Shown: positions 45,874-54,585, counted from the stretch's first letter. The stretch is 64,000 nucleotides of DNA from Bacteroidetes bacterium UBA1947 (GCA_002336915.1 DDET01000055.1:1-64000); one strand, 5' to 3'. Program-made: numbers and translations. The notes: a model not told the origin generated them from the letters alone.

Positions 45874-47292
45874 TTACTTATAAGTTAGCTGGTGGTCTTT
45901 TACGATCAGCCTATTTTCCCATATTTCAGCATTCACTTCGTCATAATTTGCGGGTACACCTTTGCCGTCGTATAGGGCAGGTTTCAGTTTTACCTTGTCC
46001 AGCAGCTGCATGATACGGATGTCGATAGATTTTTTCAGCTTTTCCGGTATCGTGCTCCCTGCAGGTGGCTGCATTTCCAGGCCCTTGTATTCGTAGTACA
46101 CGATTTTGCCATTTTCGTCTGCTACAAGCCTGTTCAGGTCAAGTATATATTTGCCATCCGGCAACTGTCGTAGCATATCTTCTGTTTCCTTGTACAGGTA
46201 AGAGATAAGTTTCCCATTTCCTCCGGTGAAGCGTGGTCTTTGTTCTTTATCGCTGCCATCGTATAGTTTTTTCCCATTCAGCTTTACCGGATGCTGTTCA
46301 AGGTGCATCACTTTCATCTGCATTTCTTTTGTAACCGGGTCTTCAACATACGCCGTATCATCCGGCATTTGTTTCGACAGTTCGATTTGGTTGCCGTTGT
46401 AGCTTATTATATCTCCTTTTCTCGTTGCATTGCCATGTGTGCTGTTCTGCGAAAAGCAAATACCGCATGCCAGTATAAGCGGGATGAACACCAGCATTTT
46501 AATGCGCGCCGCGCGCGATGATCTTTTTGTAAGCATAACAATTCTGTTTTTTATAGGTGAACGATTAAATGAATGACTAATGCCGGGGGCAGAGGAGAGC
46601 AATGCCTGCTCAACCAAAAAATGCCCGTACAGCTCTGCTTTTTGCCTTGATGTTTTGTCGGCCTGGTACTCATGCACCATCAGCAGGCGCTTGTTGTAGA
46701 TATACACCAGTGGATGGAACCAGAACATGATGCGCGCTGCCTGCATCAGCATCAGGTCAAAGAAATGGTACAGTATACTGTGCCTCCCCTCGTGTACCGT
46801 TACTATCTGCCATTCCTCGTCGCTGTATTGTTCCCGGCTGCATACAAACAGCAAGTTGACAATTGAGAAAGGCGCATGTGGCTTATTGGTTTCAACTACG
46901 GTGAATATGCCCTCAGTATATTTTCTTCCGCTCTTGTACATGCTTACTAGCTTAACTAGCTCAACGACCAAAAGGATGCTGCTAACAACTACCCCTGCCA
47001 GGTACAGCAGCCATATCCACTTTTGCAGGTCAACATTGTTGCTTTTGCTTGCGGTAGCAGCAATGATATTTTGCTTCACGTTTACTACTTGCTGTACAGT
47101 GCCGGTATCGGAGTATAGAACACTATAATCTTCTGCATGCACCAGCGGGAACAATGCGCCCAGCAGGAAAGTAAATACCAGGTAAAACCTGTTGTAATTA
47201 TGAAAGCTCTCTCTGCGCAGTAAAATGTCATACATCAGCAGGCTCAGCAGCCATATCGCTGTGGTATTTAAAAGATATTGTACCATAATCAT
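45874..47292 (-). CDS. BlaR1/M56-family antirepressor metallopeptidase
   Basis: 472 residues: four N-terminal membrane helices with a cytosolic zinc-peptidase domain between helices 3 and 4 (HEGRH at 167-171, third-ligand region HEYQAD about 208). A last helix near 272-288 and a periplasmic tail of about 180 residues follow. In the BlaR1 paradigm, sensing leads to cleavage of the BlaI-type repressor. The tail lacks a penicillin-binding domain, so the signal is not obviously a beta-lactam. Overlaps blaI-like gene by 4 bp. Confidence 0.9.
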   Translation of the reverse strand: MIMVQYLLNTTAIWLLSLLMYDILLRRESFHNYNRFYLVFTFLLGALFPLVHAEDYSVLYSDTGTVQQVVNVKQNIIAATASKSNNVDLQKWIWLLYLAGVVVSSILLVVELVKLVSMYKSGRKYTEGIFTVVETNKPHAPFSIVNLLFVCSREQYSDEEWQIVTVHEGRHSILYHFFDLMLMQAARIMFWFHPLVYIYNKRLLMVHEYQADKTSRQKAELYGHFLVEQALLSSAPGISHSFNRSPIKNRIVMLTKRSSRAARIKMLVFIPLILACGICFSQNSTHGNATRKGDIISYNGNQIELSKQMPDDTAYVEDPVTKEMQMKVMHLEQHPVKLNGKKLYDGSDKEQRPRFTGGNGKLISYLYKETEDMLRQLPDGKYILDLNRLVADENGKIVYYEYKGLEMQPPAGSTIPEKLKKSIDIRIMQLLDKVKLKPALYDGKGVPANYDEVNAEIWENRLIVKDHQLTYK

Positions 47293-47672
47293 TTCTTTTT
47301 AGTGTTATCTAGTGTCTTCATTAGCTCGGTCAGTTCCTTCAGGTTCATGTCCTCGCTCTGTACCAGGAAGCTCACCAGCTTCTTTGGCGATCCGCCGAAG
47401 TATTTTTCCATCAGGCTCTTCACGCCATGCTGTGCATAATCTTCCTTGCTCACCAGCGGGAAGTACTCATAGGTTTTGCCATAAGCTTTATGGTCCACAA
47501 ATCCTTTTTTCTCCAGGATCCGTACTACCGATGATACAGTACTGTGCGGTATCTCTTCGTCGCCTAGCTGATCTATCACATCCCGTACCAGGCAATGCCC
47601 CAGTTGCCAGATGATCTGCATTATCTCTTCTTCCGCTTTCGTCAGTGTTGGTAATGTCTTATTCCGTTTCAT
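47289..47672 (-). CDS. BlaI/MecI/CopY-family repressor
   Basis: 127 residues with the winged-helix domain (about 8-75; LTKAEEEIMQIIWQLGHCLV start) and a dimerisation tail. First gene of a two-gene unit with the M56 peptidase. A palindrome abuts its start codon and is a natural autoregulatory operator. Confidence 0.93.
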   Translation of the reverse strand: MKRNKTLPTLTKAEEEIMQIIWQLGHCLVRDVIDQLGDEEIPHSTVSSVVRILEKKGFVDHKAYGKTYEYFPLVSKEDYAQHGVKSLMEKYFGGSPKKLVSFLVQSEDMNLKELTELMKTLDNTKKK

Positions 47673-47689
47673 AACGTAATGTTACGTTA
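47672..47689. promoter_or_regulatory. Palindromic operator candidate at the BlaI start
   Basis: TAACGTAA-TG-TTACGTTA, a perfect 8-bp inverted repeat, overlaps the initiator codon region; a further GTTAC direct repeat continues it to 47690. Placement fits repression of the BlaI/M56 operon. Confidence 0.5.
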
Positions 47690-47768
47690 CATAACTGATA
47701 TTTCCAAATTTTGCATGGCGTTTTTTCATGGCACTAATTTTTAGTCTGCTATCGCAAAGTGTTTTATC

Positions 47769-48353
47769 ATGAAGATGACGGTAGAAAAGAACGGCTTATT
47801 GAAGGTTAAAGGGTTCGCAAAAAAGGCGGGCAATGCTCCGGCTAATGGAAAGTTCAAATGGTGGCAGGCTGCCTTGGCACTTGTAGTTGTGTCAGTTATA
47901 GGGGCCTTGCAGAGTGGCAGCAGATCAAGTACTCGCAAATTTTATCAAAATAAAAATGAACAGGCTCCATGGGCACCACCATCCTGGCTTTTCGGCCCGG
48001 CATGGACAATTAACAATATTTTTCTCTTGTGGGGATTGGTTAAGATACTGAATAACAAAGATTTGCCTAACCGCCCCTTGCTGTTAAGCCTGCAAGGGGG
48101 CATCTGGGTCATTTTCCTTTCATTCGGCTACATATATTTCAGGAAGGGAAGCCCCATACTTGCCGAAGTTTGGACTCAGGCGGATGCCGCACTTGCAACC
48201 GCAAGCTTCCGCACAGCGCTTCGTTCCGATAGAAAACTGGCTCTTGCATATGCACCCCTTTTGTTATGGACATGGTTTGCCAGTTCGCTGTCCGGCTACC
48301 AGGCGCTTAAAAACCCCGATCCTTTATTCAGCACCGGGGCGCCCCTGAGCTGA
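47769..48353 (+). CDS. TspO/MBR-family membrane protein
   Basis: 194 residues, about five membrane helices. The family signature is APWAPPSWLFGPAWTINNIF (about 65-84), and the C-terminal APLLLWTWFASSLSGYQALK matches the TspO end. TspO proteins bind porphyrins and sterol-like ligands; the role in Bacteroidota is unclear. An N-terminal extension of ~35 residues is longer than usual. Divergent from blaI. Confidence 0.85.
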   Translation: MKMTVEKNGLLKVKGFAKKAGNAPANGKFKWWQAALALVVVSVIGALQSGSRSSTRKFYQNKNEQAPWAPPSWLFGPAWTINNIFLLWGLVKILNNKDLPNRPLLLSLQGGIWVIFLSFGYIYFRKGSPILAEVWTQADAALATASFRTALRSDRKLALAYAPLLLWTWFASSLSGYQALKNPDPLFSTGAPLS

Positions 48354-48427
48354 TCTTTCAGGGATGTTTGATGCCGGGCAAACTTGTTTTATCACTGCAA
48401 TAAGATATTTTTACATGGTCAAAGCCC

Positions 48428-50110
48428 ATGAATAGTAAGAGCGCCTTAATTCTTCTTGTTTTACTCATCACAGCATTTACCCTGAATGCCCAGATCACTT
48501 ACCTTCCCTTAGGTCAGGAGGAATATCACTTACTGGATAGGATAGAGACCCGCTCCGGCTACCTTTCCGATACTATCTTCCTGACTGCCAAACCGGTATC
48601 ACGCCGTGCAGAAGTAGACTTTCTGCAAAAGCAACGCCAGGATGCCCGTAATATGGAGCTTACTAAGGTGGACCTGTATAACATGTTTCATGCTATATCG
48701 GTTAGTGGCGAGTGGACTGCCGATGGTAATGGCGCTATAGATTCGAAACACCCCTTGTTCAATACCTTTTATCGTAAGCAGCCGGACCTGGTATCTGTAA
48801 ATGAAAAAGGTTTTTTCCTGAGTATAAACCCTGTGCTGGGCGCGCAGTTTATGTATGAGCAGAACGACATCAATTCGCAGCCACTTATCACGCATACCGA
48901 AGGCCTTGCTATTCGCACACGCATCGCAGATAAAGTAGGTCTTTACCTGAATATCGCGAATAACTATGAGGAGCAGCTATCTTATGTTAATGCCCGCACG
49001 GAAAGGACCAATGCAGTGCAAGGCGCCGGCTACTATAACACTATGGCACCGGGTAAATACCAATACATACAGGCAGACGGAGCCATCGATGTTGCACTCA
49101 TAAAAGATCATGTCAACGCTACCGCTGGTTACGGCAAGCACTTTATTGGCGATGGCATTCGCACTTTATTCCTCAGCGATTATTCGGCACCTGCACCATA
49201 CTTACAGCTTACCACCCGCATCTGGAAGCTCAAATATCAGAACCTGTACATGGAACTGGTACCACAATTCAATCCTGCTGATGGCATGCAGCGCAATCAT
49301 AAATACGCCACCATGCATCACCTTAGCGTCAATGTAACACGTTGGCTTAATTTCGGCTTGTTCGAGGCTGTGGTATTTGATCGTGTTAACCATTTTGAAT
49401 TTGGCTACATGAACCCCATCATTCTTTATCGCCAGACAGAGCGCGCCCTGGGCAGCCCCGACAAGGTGAACCTTGGTTTCAACTTTAAGGCAATAGCCGC
49501 CGGCCACCTCCAATTCTACGGCCAGTTCCTGCTCAACGAATTCACAGCCAGCCAGTTCTTCGCGCAAAATGGATACTGGGCCAATAAATGGGGCCTGCAA
49601 CTGGGCGGCAAGTACTTCGACGCCTTCACCATTAAGAACCTCGACCTGCAGGCCGAGCTGAACATGGTTCGCCCCTACACTTACACCCACTACGACAGTA
49701 CAGCCAATTTCACTCATTACAACCAGCCCATGGCGCACCCGCTTGGTGCAGGCTTCCGCGAGGTAATAGGTTCAGTGCGTTATCAACCCGCTAATAATTT
49801 GTTCATCAACCTCAGGGCTACCTACTACGAGCAAGGTCTCGATACAGGTGCTTCCAATTTCGGCAGCAACATTTTTCTCGACTACGATACCCGCAGTCAG
49901 GACTTCGGGGTGCACATGATAAACGGGGTGAAAGCCACCTGTGCTATCGTTAGCCTCGACCTTTCTTACCGCATCCGTGAAAACTATTTTGTCGATCTCG
50001 GCCTCACTGGCCGGCAGTTTACATTTAACAGTAACCTGCAGTCACCGACCACATATTTCTACGGTGGCCTCCGCATCAACCTCGCCCGCCGCGACTACAA
50101 TCAGTACTAG
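48428..50110 (+). CDS. Outer-membrane beta-barrel, Wzi/RemB-like
   Basis: 560 residues; signal peptide 1-21 (ending TLNAQ). Alternating beta strands run throughout, with GYGKHFIGDGIRTLFLSDYSA (about 236-256) and an aromatic last strand (YGGLRINLARRDYNQY). This resembles capsule-assembly Wzi proteins and the gliding protein RemB of flavobacteria; these share this central motif in my memory. Role in surface polysaccharide or motility is inference. Confidence 0.65.
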   Translation: MNSKSALILLVLLITAFTLNAQITYLPLGQEEYHLLDRIETRSGYLSDTIFLTAKPVSRRAEVDFLQKQRQDARNMELTKVDLYNMFHAISVSGEWTADGNGAIDSKHPLFNTFYRKQPDLVSVNEKGFFLSINPVLGAQFMYEQNDINSQPLITHTEGLAIRTRIADKVGLYLNIANNYEEQLSYVNARTERTNAVQGAGYYNTMAPGKYQYIQADGAIDVALIKDHVNATAGYGKHFIGDGIRTLFLSDYSAPAPYLQLTTRIWKLKYQNLYMELVPQFNPADGMQRNHKYATMHHLSVNVTRWLNFGLFEAVVFDRVNHFEFGYMNPIILYRQTERALGSPDKVNLGFNFKAIAAGHLQFYGQFLLNEFTASQFFAQNGYWANKWGLQLGGKYFDAFTIKNLDLQAELNMVRPYTYTHYDSTANFTHYNQPMAHPLGAGFREVIGSVRYQPANNLFINLRATYYEQGLDTGASNFGSNIFLDYDTRSQDFGVHMINGVKATCAIVSLDLSYRIRENYFVDLGLTGRQFTFNSNLQSPTTYFYGGLRINLARRDYNQY

Positions 50111-50249
50111 GATTCCCCATTTCGACGATAGGAGAAACTTCCCCGGCCCTTGCAATTAGCCAAATCGTAGGCCAATTTGCAGTATCACATGTAAAAAATC
50201 ACCTCGCGTACCCCTTCTTTTGCTTGCTAAATACTTTATAATCAGATTA

Positions 50250-50280
50250 TTTGGATACTTCACTTTCTTAATTAATTTTG
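50250..50280 (+). promoter_or_regulatory. Strong promoter of the DUF3276 gene
   Basis: TTTG (50250-50253), 19 bp, TAATTTTG (50273-50280): a perfect -33/-7 match 34 bp before the GTG start. Confidence 0.8.
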
Positions 50281-50314
50281 TCTATCAATTACTCACACAC
50301 ATAAAAAACGAACT

Positions 50315-50764
50315 GTGGCGTACGAAAACAAGAATTTTGGTGACAACCGCAATAGTGACAATCGCAACAACGAGAGCCTCTACAGCAAGAGAATTAAAGC
50401 AGGTAAAAGAAGGACTTATTTCTTCGATGTGCGTTCTACACGTGGCAACGATTACTTTATAACCATTACCGAAAGCAAGAAGCGTTTTGATGATAACGGT
50501 TACGACAGGCATAAAATGTTCCTGTACAAGGAAGACTTCAACAAATTCGTGACAGCGCTTTCTGAAACAGTGAATTATGTGAAGACAGATCTTATGCCCG
50601 ATTTCGATTTCGATGCATATAACCACGATAACGAGAACGAAGAAGGTATGCCGATGGCCGCAGCAGTAACAGAAGGCGAAACAGAAACAGTTAGGGAACC
50701 TCAGACTGAATCGGTTGTTAATTCAATAGAAGACAACAGCAGCGTTGACGACTGGAAGATCTAG
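50315..50764 (+). CDS. PUR-family (DUF3276) nucleic-acid-binding protein
   Basis: 149 residues, GTG start. The PUR-alpha-like domain spans about 22-105 (SKRIKAGKRRTYFFDVRSTR, then DYFITITESKKRF). An Asn-rich N-terminus and an acidic C-terminal tail flank it. These small proteins bind single-stranded nucleic acid and are widespread in Bacteroidota. It is monocistronic, with a promoter and terminator of its own. Confidence 0.9.
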   Translation: MAYENKNFGDNRNSDNRNNESLYSKRIKAGKRRTYFFDVRSTRGNDYFITITESKKRFDDNGYDRHKMFLYKEDFNKFVTALSETVNYVKTDLMPDFDFDAYNHDNENEEGMPMAAAVTEGETETVREPQTESVVNSIEDNSSVDDWKI

Positions 50765-50787
50765 TCTTAACCTCTATATAAAATATT

Positions 50788-50818
50788 AGTCCCGCGCCAA
50801 AGCGCGGGACTTTTTTTT
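50788..50818 (+). terminator. Terminator after the DUF3276 gene
   Basis: Stem AGTCCCGCGC / GCGCGGGACT with a CAAA loop, then eight T residues. Confidence 0.93.
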
Positions 50819-50828
50819 ATCATTAAGG

Positions 50829-50865
50829 CTGTCACCCTGGGGTACGAAGGATCTGCCCGGCACAT
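50829..50865. repeat. Dispersed intergenic repeat, copy A
   Basis: CTGTCACCCTGG followed by GTACGAAGGATCTGCCCGGCA. A near-identical arrangement occurs at 52,220-52,345. Such GTACGAAGGATCT repeats are scattered between genes in Bacteroidota genomes (from memory). Confidence 0.5.
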
Positions 50866-50920
50866 GTACCCTGCTTAATAGCATCACTCCCGCAAATCCC
50901 CCCTCCAGGGGGCCGGGGGG

Positions 50921-51412
50921 TTATTGCTCATCCGCACTCGGCCCGTAACTTCCCGGTATCGCCACATTCAGCAGGCGCAGGTTCACGCCCAGCTGTGCCC
51001 GGTGGTGCACTATCTGGCTATACGTCATCCTGATCACTTCTGCCTTGCTCCTTTCGGTAAGTATCTGTTCTCCGTTTCGCAAGGTCCATGGGAGCATCAG
51101 CTCTTCTTCCGTAGCTTTTTCCAGCCTTGCTCTTCCTTCAGCCAGTGTGTTTTCAAAGTACTGCATCAGGTCCTGGTTATTGCTTATTGGTTTTGGCTCG
51201 TAAGGATTGCTGGCAAAGTCCAGTTCGCTGGTGTTCAGCGCCATGCTCACCCATCCCGGCAGCTCGGCTATATGGGCCACCAGTCGTTCCATGTTCATGC
51301 TTTTTTCATGGGGCTTCCAGCTTAGTTTATCGTCCGGTACGCGTTGCAGCATCTTGCGTGTTGTCTGTGCTTCCTGCTCCATTTCTTTGAGCAGCATTGG
51401 TATTATTTCCAT
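50921..51412 (-). CDS. DinB-family metal-dependent protein
   Basis: 163 residues, four-helix DinB/YfiT-like bundle. Metal-ligand histidines are in MERLVAHIAELPGW (His47) and in YSQIVHHRAQLG (about 137). The family includes thiol transferases; in Bacteroidota many have no known substrate. It follows the WYL regulator on the same strand with a 63-bp gap and may be controlled by it. Confidence 0.87.
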   Translation of the reverse strand: MEIIPMLLKEMEQEAQTTRKMLQRVPDDKLSWKPHEKSMNMERLVAHIAELPGWVSMALNTSELDFASNPYEPKPISNNQDLMQYFENTLAEGRARLEKATEEELMLPWTLRNGEQILTERSKAEVIRMTYSQIVHHRAQLGVNLRLLNVAIPGSYGPSADEQ

Positions 51413-51475
51413 GTTTTTGTGTTTTGTACCACAAAGGAAATACCGGCCACTGACAACCCTATGGCAGTGTACTTT

Positions 51476-52165
51476 TTAATAATCTACAGGCAGCATTTTC
51501 ATGTATTCTTCCAGTGCGGGGTGCATACTTTTTTTGAATGGCTTGCCCGTATCCCGCAGTTTGATGATGCGTGACACCCTGAAGTCGCGGTAGTCGTTGC
51601 GCTTGTGGCACCAGCCTACCAGGTGCCAGTTATAGGCATAGAATATCAGGCCTATCGGGTCCAGTTCGCGTTGACTGGTCTCTTCTTTATTATTCTTGTA
51701 CTCTATGGCTATTACTTGTTTACTGGCAATCGCATTTTGCAATGGACTCAGGTATTCGAAGCTGTGGTCAAAACATTCCGGTGTTTGCACCATGATATTC
51801 TTGGCCAGGCTTTCTATATACTCCTTCTGCCCACTGCGCAACACTGCCTTTATCTTGCTCAGCGCACTGTTATAGTGCGTCTCTATACTTTGGTCCGATA
51901 GTAGTTTCACAAGGTTCTCCATCAGCATCAGTGCATTGGCCTCCTCTGTACTAAATGACACCGGGGGCAGGAAGTAGCCTTGTACTATAAAGTAGCCCTT
52001 ATGCTGCTCAAAGCTCACAGGTATGCCCTGTTCGCACAGCGCCTTCACATCGCGGTATACAGTGCGTATACTGATATTGTATTTGTCGGCAATTTTTTCC
52101 GCAGGCACATACTTCTTGCTCTGCAGCATCGTGGATATACCAAACAGGCGGTCTATGCGATTCAT
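51476..52165 (-). CDS. WYL-domain transcriptional regulator (YafY-like)
   Basis: 229 residues from the ATG at 52163-52165: N-terminal HTH_11 (MNRIDRLFGISTMLQSKKYV, helix-turn-helix to about 50) and a WYL ligand-sensing domain (about 130-205). The open frame continues 51 codons upstream, but that part translates a dispersed repeat (PACRQAG), so the shorter start is chosen. WYL domains bind nucleotide or nucleic-acid ligands; they also occur near defence islands, and this one borders the retron cassette. Confidence 0.88.
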   Translation of the reverse strand: MNRIDRLFGISTMLQSKKYVPAEKIADKYNISIRTVYRDVKALCEQGIPVSFEQHKGYFIVQGYFLPPVSFSTEEANALMLMENLVKLLSDQSIETHYNSALSKIKAVLRSGQKEYIESLAKNIMVQTPECFDHSFEYLSPLQNAIASKQVIAIEYKNNKEETSQRELDPIGLIFYAYNWHLVGWCHKRNDYRDFRVSRIIKLRDTGKPFKKSMHPALEEYMKMLPVDY

Positions 52166-52194
52166 ACCACAAATATAATCAAGCCTGTCATCCC

Positions 52195-52345
52195 AATCAT
52201 GGACTGTCATCCCTGCCTGCCGGCAGGCAGGCTGAGGTACGAAGGTTCTGCCCGGCACCCGCACTACGCCTATGAGAAGCATTTCGGAGTGCCAGATCAA
52301 CCTGTCACCCTGGGCCACGTCGAATTATGCTGAGCAGATGCACTC
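52195..52345. repeat. Cluster of dispersed intergenic repeats upstream of the WYL gene
   Basis: Holds a palindrome CCTGCCTGCCGGCAGGCAGG (about 52,209-52,228; encodes PACRQAG), then GGTACGAAGGTTCTGCCCGGCA and CCTGTCACCCTGG, sharing blocks with the repeat at 50,829. The 226-bp stretch between the WYL gene and the reverse transcriptase holds little else. Confidence 0.55.
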
Positions 52346-52391
52346 CGCTCAATAGAACTATTCAAAACTATAATCCTCAAGTACCGATTAG

Positions 52392-53438
52392 TTAATTATA
52401 GGCTTTCATTAAGTTTAACACTGTTTCTCTATATGTTATAAACTCTGCATCCTTTGGATTGATGTGAAGGATATAATTTATTGTTCCGAGTAGATAGCCA
52501 AGGTAGTTTCTTTTTTTCAAGTTCCTTTTTAGCAAGTGGTTTTCCAAGCCATACGTTTGTATGTAATACATCTGCTGGCGGATATCCATTCGTTTCTTTC
52601 TTGGGACCTGCATTTTTTTCCCATTTACCACAATTCCAGTGACTAGCTGTTGTTGATGTCTTCCTTGTGCTCTTATTTTCTCTTCATTTATTTCAAAATC
52701 GAATTGCCGTAATATTCTACGAGCATTGTTGATAATATAGCCTACATTAAAATGTCCTGAAAATGTTATGTCGTCAGCATACCTGGTATATCGTAGATTG
52801 TTGGATATAGCTAGCTCTGATAACTGGTTGTCAATCTCAATGGTCAACAGGTTTGATAGATAAGGACTAGTTGGTGCTCCTTGTGGAAGAGACTCGTTTA
52901 AACAACATAGATTCGCCAGCATTAGGGCAAGCTCTTCATCATATCCAATTTTTGTGAAAAATTCAATTACTAAATCAATAGTTATGGAAGGGAAATAATT
53001 TTTAATATCTAATGATAGTACAGTGTGTTGGTTTTTGTGAAACCTAGCATTATTTTTTATCGAAGTTTCTTTTTTATACGCCTTGGAGTATTTACTTGCA
53101 CTAAAGCTGTATAGAATATTATGTAAGATCCAACATTGAATTTCTTTTAAGCTTGGTAGGGGCTCTGCTATTTCTCGATATTTTCCATTCTTTTTCGGAA
53201 TTTCAAAAAATCTATAAAAATTTTCAGTGTTATATATGGCTCGATAGACATAGCTTTCTTTGTAGCCCACTAACAAGCAAAAGTGCTCTATATCAAAAAT
53301 GATTGGGACATTTTTATTATAGAGTATTGACGCATAATCAAGTAAATCGTCAATGTCTTCTTGCACATAATTTTTCACGAGCGCCTTTTCGGTAAACCGC
53401 ACCCGATAATCATCCCAATTTATCTTTGTTGCTAGCAT
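52392..53438 (-). CDS. Retron reverse transcriptase
   Basis: 348 residues from the ATG at 53436-53438 (a TTG seven codons upstream also fits). Palm and finger motifs are in order: FEIPKKNGKYREIAEPL (about 78-94), the retron-specific NAxxH as NARFH (130-134), the catalytic Asp in LSLDIKNYFPSI, LPQGAPTSPYLSNL with QG at 186-187, YADD (220-223), and VTG (266-268) in region Y. The NAxxH plus VTG pair separates retron RTs from group II intron and diversity-generating RTs. It uses the adjacent ncRNA as template and primer to make branched msDNA. Strongly A+T-rich against its surroundings, consistent with horizontal gain. Confidence 0.93.
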   Translation of the reverse strand: MLATKINWDDYRVRFTEKALVKNYVQEDIDDLLDYASILYNKNVPIIFDIEHFCLLVGYKESYVYRAIYNTENFYRFFEIPKKNGKYREIAEPLPSLKEIQCWILHNILYSFSASKYSKAYKKETSIKNNARFHKNQHTVLSLDIKNYFPSITIDLVIEFFTKIGYDEELALMLANLCCLNESLPQGAPTSPYLSNLLTIEIDNQLSELAISNNLRYTRYADDITFSGHFNVGYIINNARRILRQFDFEINEEKIRAQGRHQQQLVTGIVVNGKKMQVPRKKRMDIRQQMYYIQTYGLENHLLKRNLKKRNYLGYLLGTINYILHINPKDAEFITYRETVLNLMKAYN

Positions 53439-53467
53439 ATTATTACATAATAATATCAAAAAAATAA

Positions 53468-53696
53468 GAATAAAAAAGGTTTGGGGAAAGGAAAAAAATA
53501 AAAGAGAAGATAATGATAAAAAAAATAAAATTTAAATAAATAATGGAATGAGCTCCTGCGAATGGAGATATTTATTTCAAATTGCAGCTAGAAAGCTGGT
53601 TCTTCTCAGATAGGTGAATCACCTATCCGTAGATGCCGAAGCAAACTACATGAGTCTAATAATTATGTAGCAACATGTCAAAGACCTTTTTTGTTC
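53468..53696 (-). ncRNA. Candidate retron msr-msd RNA
   Basis: The region between the 122-residue gene and the RT has no coding frame but dense structure on the RT strand. From 5' to 3': a stem GTAG/CTAC (53629-53649) enclosing TTCGGCAT; an 8-bp hairpin GATAGGTG/CACCTATC (53609-53627); CAGCT/AGCTG (53585-53598); and a long hairpin AAATAAATA/TATTTATTT (53534-53577) with inner CTCC/GGAG, a candidate msd. Possible a1/a2 flanks (53683-53696 with 53468-53481) pair at 12 of 14 positions, but they are A/T-rich and a1 overlaps the end of the upstream gene. Exact ends, and the branching guanosine, are not resolved. Confidence 0.65.
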
Positions 53697-54046
53697 GGAA
53701 CATAAATTTCGTAAGAGCCTATTTTATCAATCTTACTTCTATCTTCCGTAGTAATCCATTCATTTTTTGATAGATATTTACGTTTTGAATTCTGGTTTAT
53801 GCTTAGGAATTTTTTAAAGGTTCTTGAATACTTGTCACCGTAAATGATCCTAAGTTTAGTTAGTAAGTTATCAATTATTAAATAGAAATCTTCTGAAATA
53901 TTTTCTTTAGGTAATTTTATTAAATAGTTGCCTTCAAACACTATGCTTTCTGGTGGACTAAGATAGAGAAAATTTTCTGTCTCATCATAGATCTCCCATT
54001 CCCTTTGCTCTAAAAAATATACTATATCAAAAGATAGGGTATGCAT
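53678..54046 (-). CDS. Unknown protein of the retron cassette
   Basis: 122 residues, no family recognised. Start codon overlaps the DUF4365 stop by one base (TAATG), so translation is coupled. Many aromatic and charged residues (EQREWEIYDETENFLYLSPP) suggest a small alpha/beta protein. No signal or membrane segment. Its last codons may be part of the ncRNA a1 arm. It could be an immunity or accessory partner of the DUF4365 protein. Confidence 0.7.
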   Translation of the reverse strand: MHTLSFDIVYFLEQREWEIYDETENFLYLSPPESIVFEGNYLIKLPKENISEDFYLIIDNLLTKLRIIYGDKYSRTFKKFLSINQNSKRKYLSKNEWITTEDRSKIDKIGSYEIYVPNKKGL

Positions 54047-54582
54047 TATCTTGGTACATAATTTTTAAATAATTCGCCAATAGTTTCTACGTCGAATTTA
54101 TTTGTTATTGGAATATTTACTGAAACATGATCAGTTTTTTTCTTGCCAATTGCAATTGTGTCTGTCATCGCTGGGATATACCAGTAGGCGTGCTTTTTAA
54201 GCATTAAATAGTTATTACTGATTTTTAACCATTCTTCTTTTTCATCAGGGAGAATAAATAAAACTAAAAAACAAGGTGTATTCTTCCTAGTTTGTCTAAA
54301 ATGTATGAGCTTGTCATAATTGCTTACTCTTAGTTTGTAGGAAATGAATTTTGTACTTCGTTTTAGCTGCTTTTCTGTAGTCGCTTTCAACTGAAAATGT
54401 AATGTATCTTCTGAGTCCACATACTGTGGTGCGCCGTTAAGCTCTATTTTTAAACTATAGGTTATATGTATATCAACACCCCCATCGTCCGGGGTCAGCT
54501 TTTTTATTTTATAACCTTTATTACTTGCTATAACGTTGACGAAACATTCTGAGAGCGCCTCTTTAATATTATTTTCAGTCAT
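54046..54582 (-). CDS. DUF4365 protein, putative PD-(D/E)XK nuclease effector
   Basis: 178 residues matching the DUF4365 layout: helix with Glu8/Glu12 (IKEALSECFVNVIA), then DDGGVDIHI (Asp37) and HFQLKATT (Gln64-x-Lys66). These are the acidic and QxK positions of the PD-(D/E)XK nuclease fold; the second catalytic acid is Gln here, as in some active family members. DUF4365 domains occur in phage-defence genes. In a retron the tail protein is normally the toxin released when msDNA is disturbed, so this is the likely effector. A 3-bp gap follows the ATPase remnant upstream. Confidence 0.8.
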   Translation of the reverse strand: MTENNIKEALSECFVNVIASNKGYKIKKLTPDDGGVDIHITYSLKIELNGAPQYVDSEDTLHFQLKATTEKQLKRSTKFISYKLRVSNYDKLIHFRQTRKNTPCFLVLFILPDEKEEWLKISNNYLMLKKHAYWYIPAMTDTIAIGKKKTDHVSVNIPITNKFDVETIGELFKNYVPR

Positions 54583-54585
54583 AGT

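Noticed and set aside
52166..52318. N-terminal extension of the WYL regulator
   Set aside because: It translates a dispersed repeat (PACRQAG); the HTH domain starts naturally at the ATG at 52165.
52392..53438. Reverse transcriptase as a group II intron or diversity-generating RT
   Set aside because: No intron RNA domains, maturase or variable-region target genes; NAxxH and VTG motifs indicate a retron.
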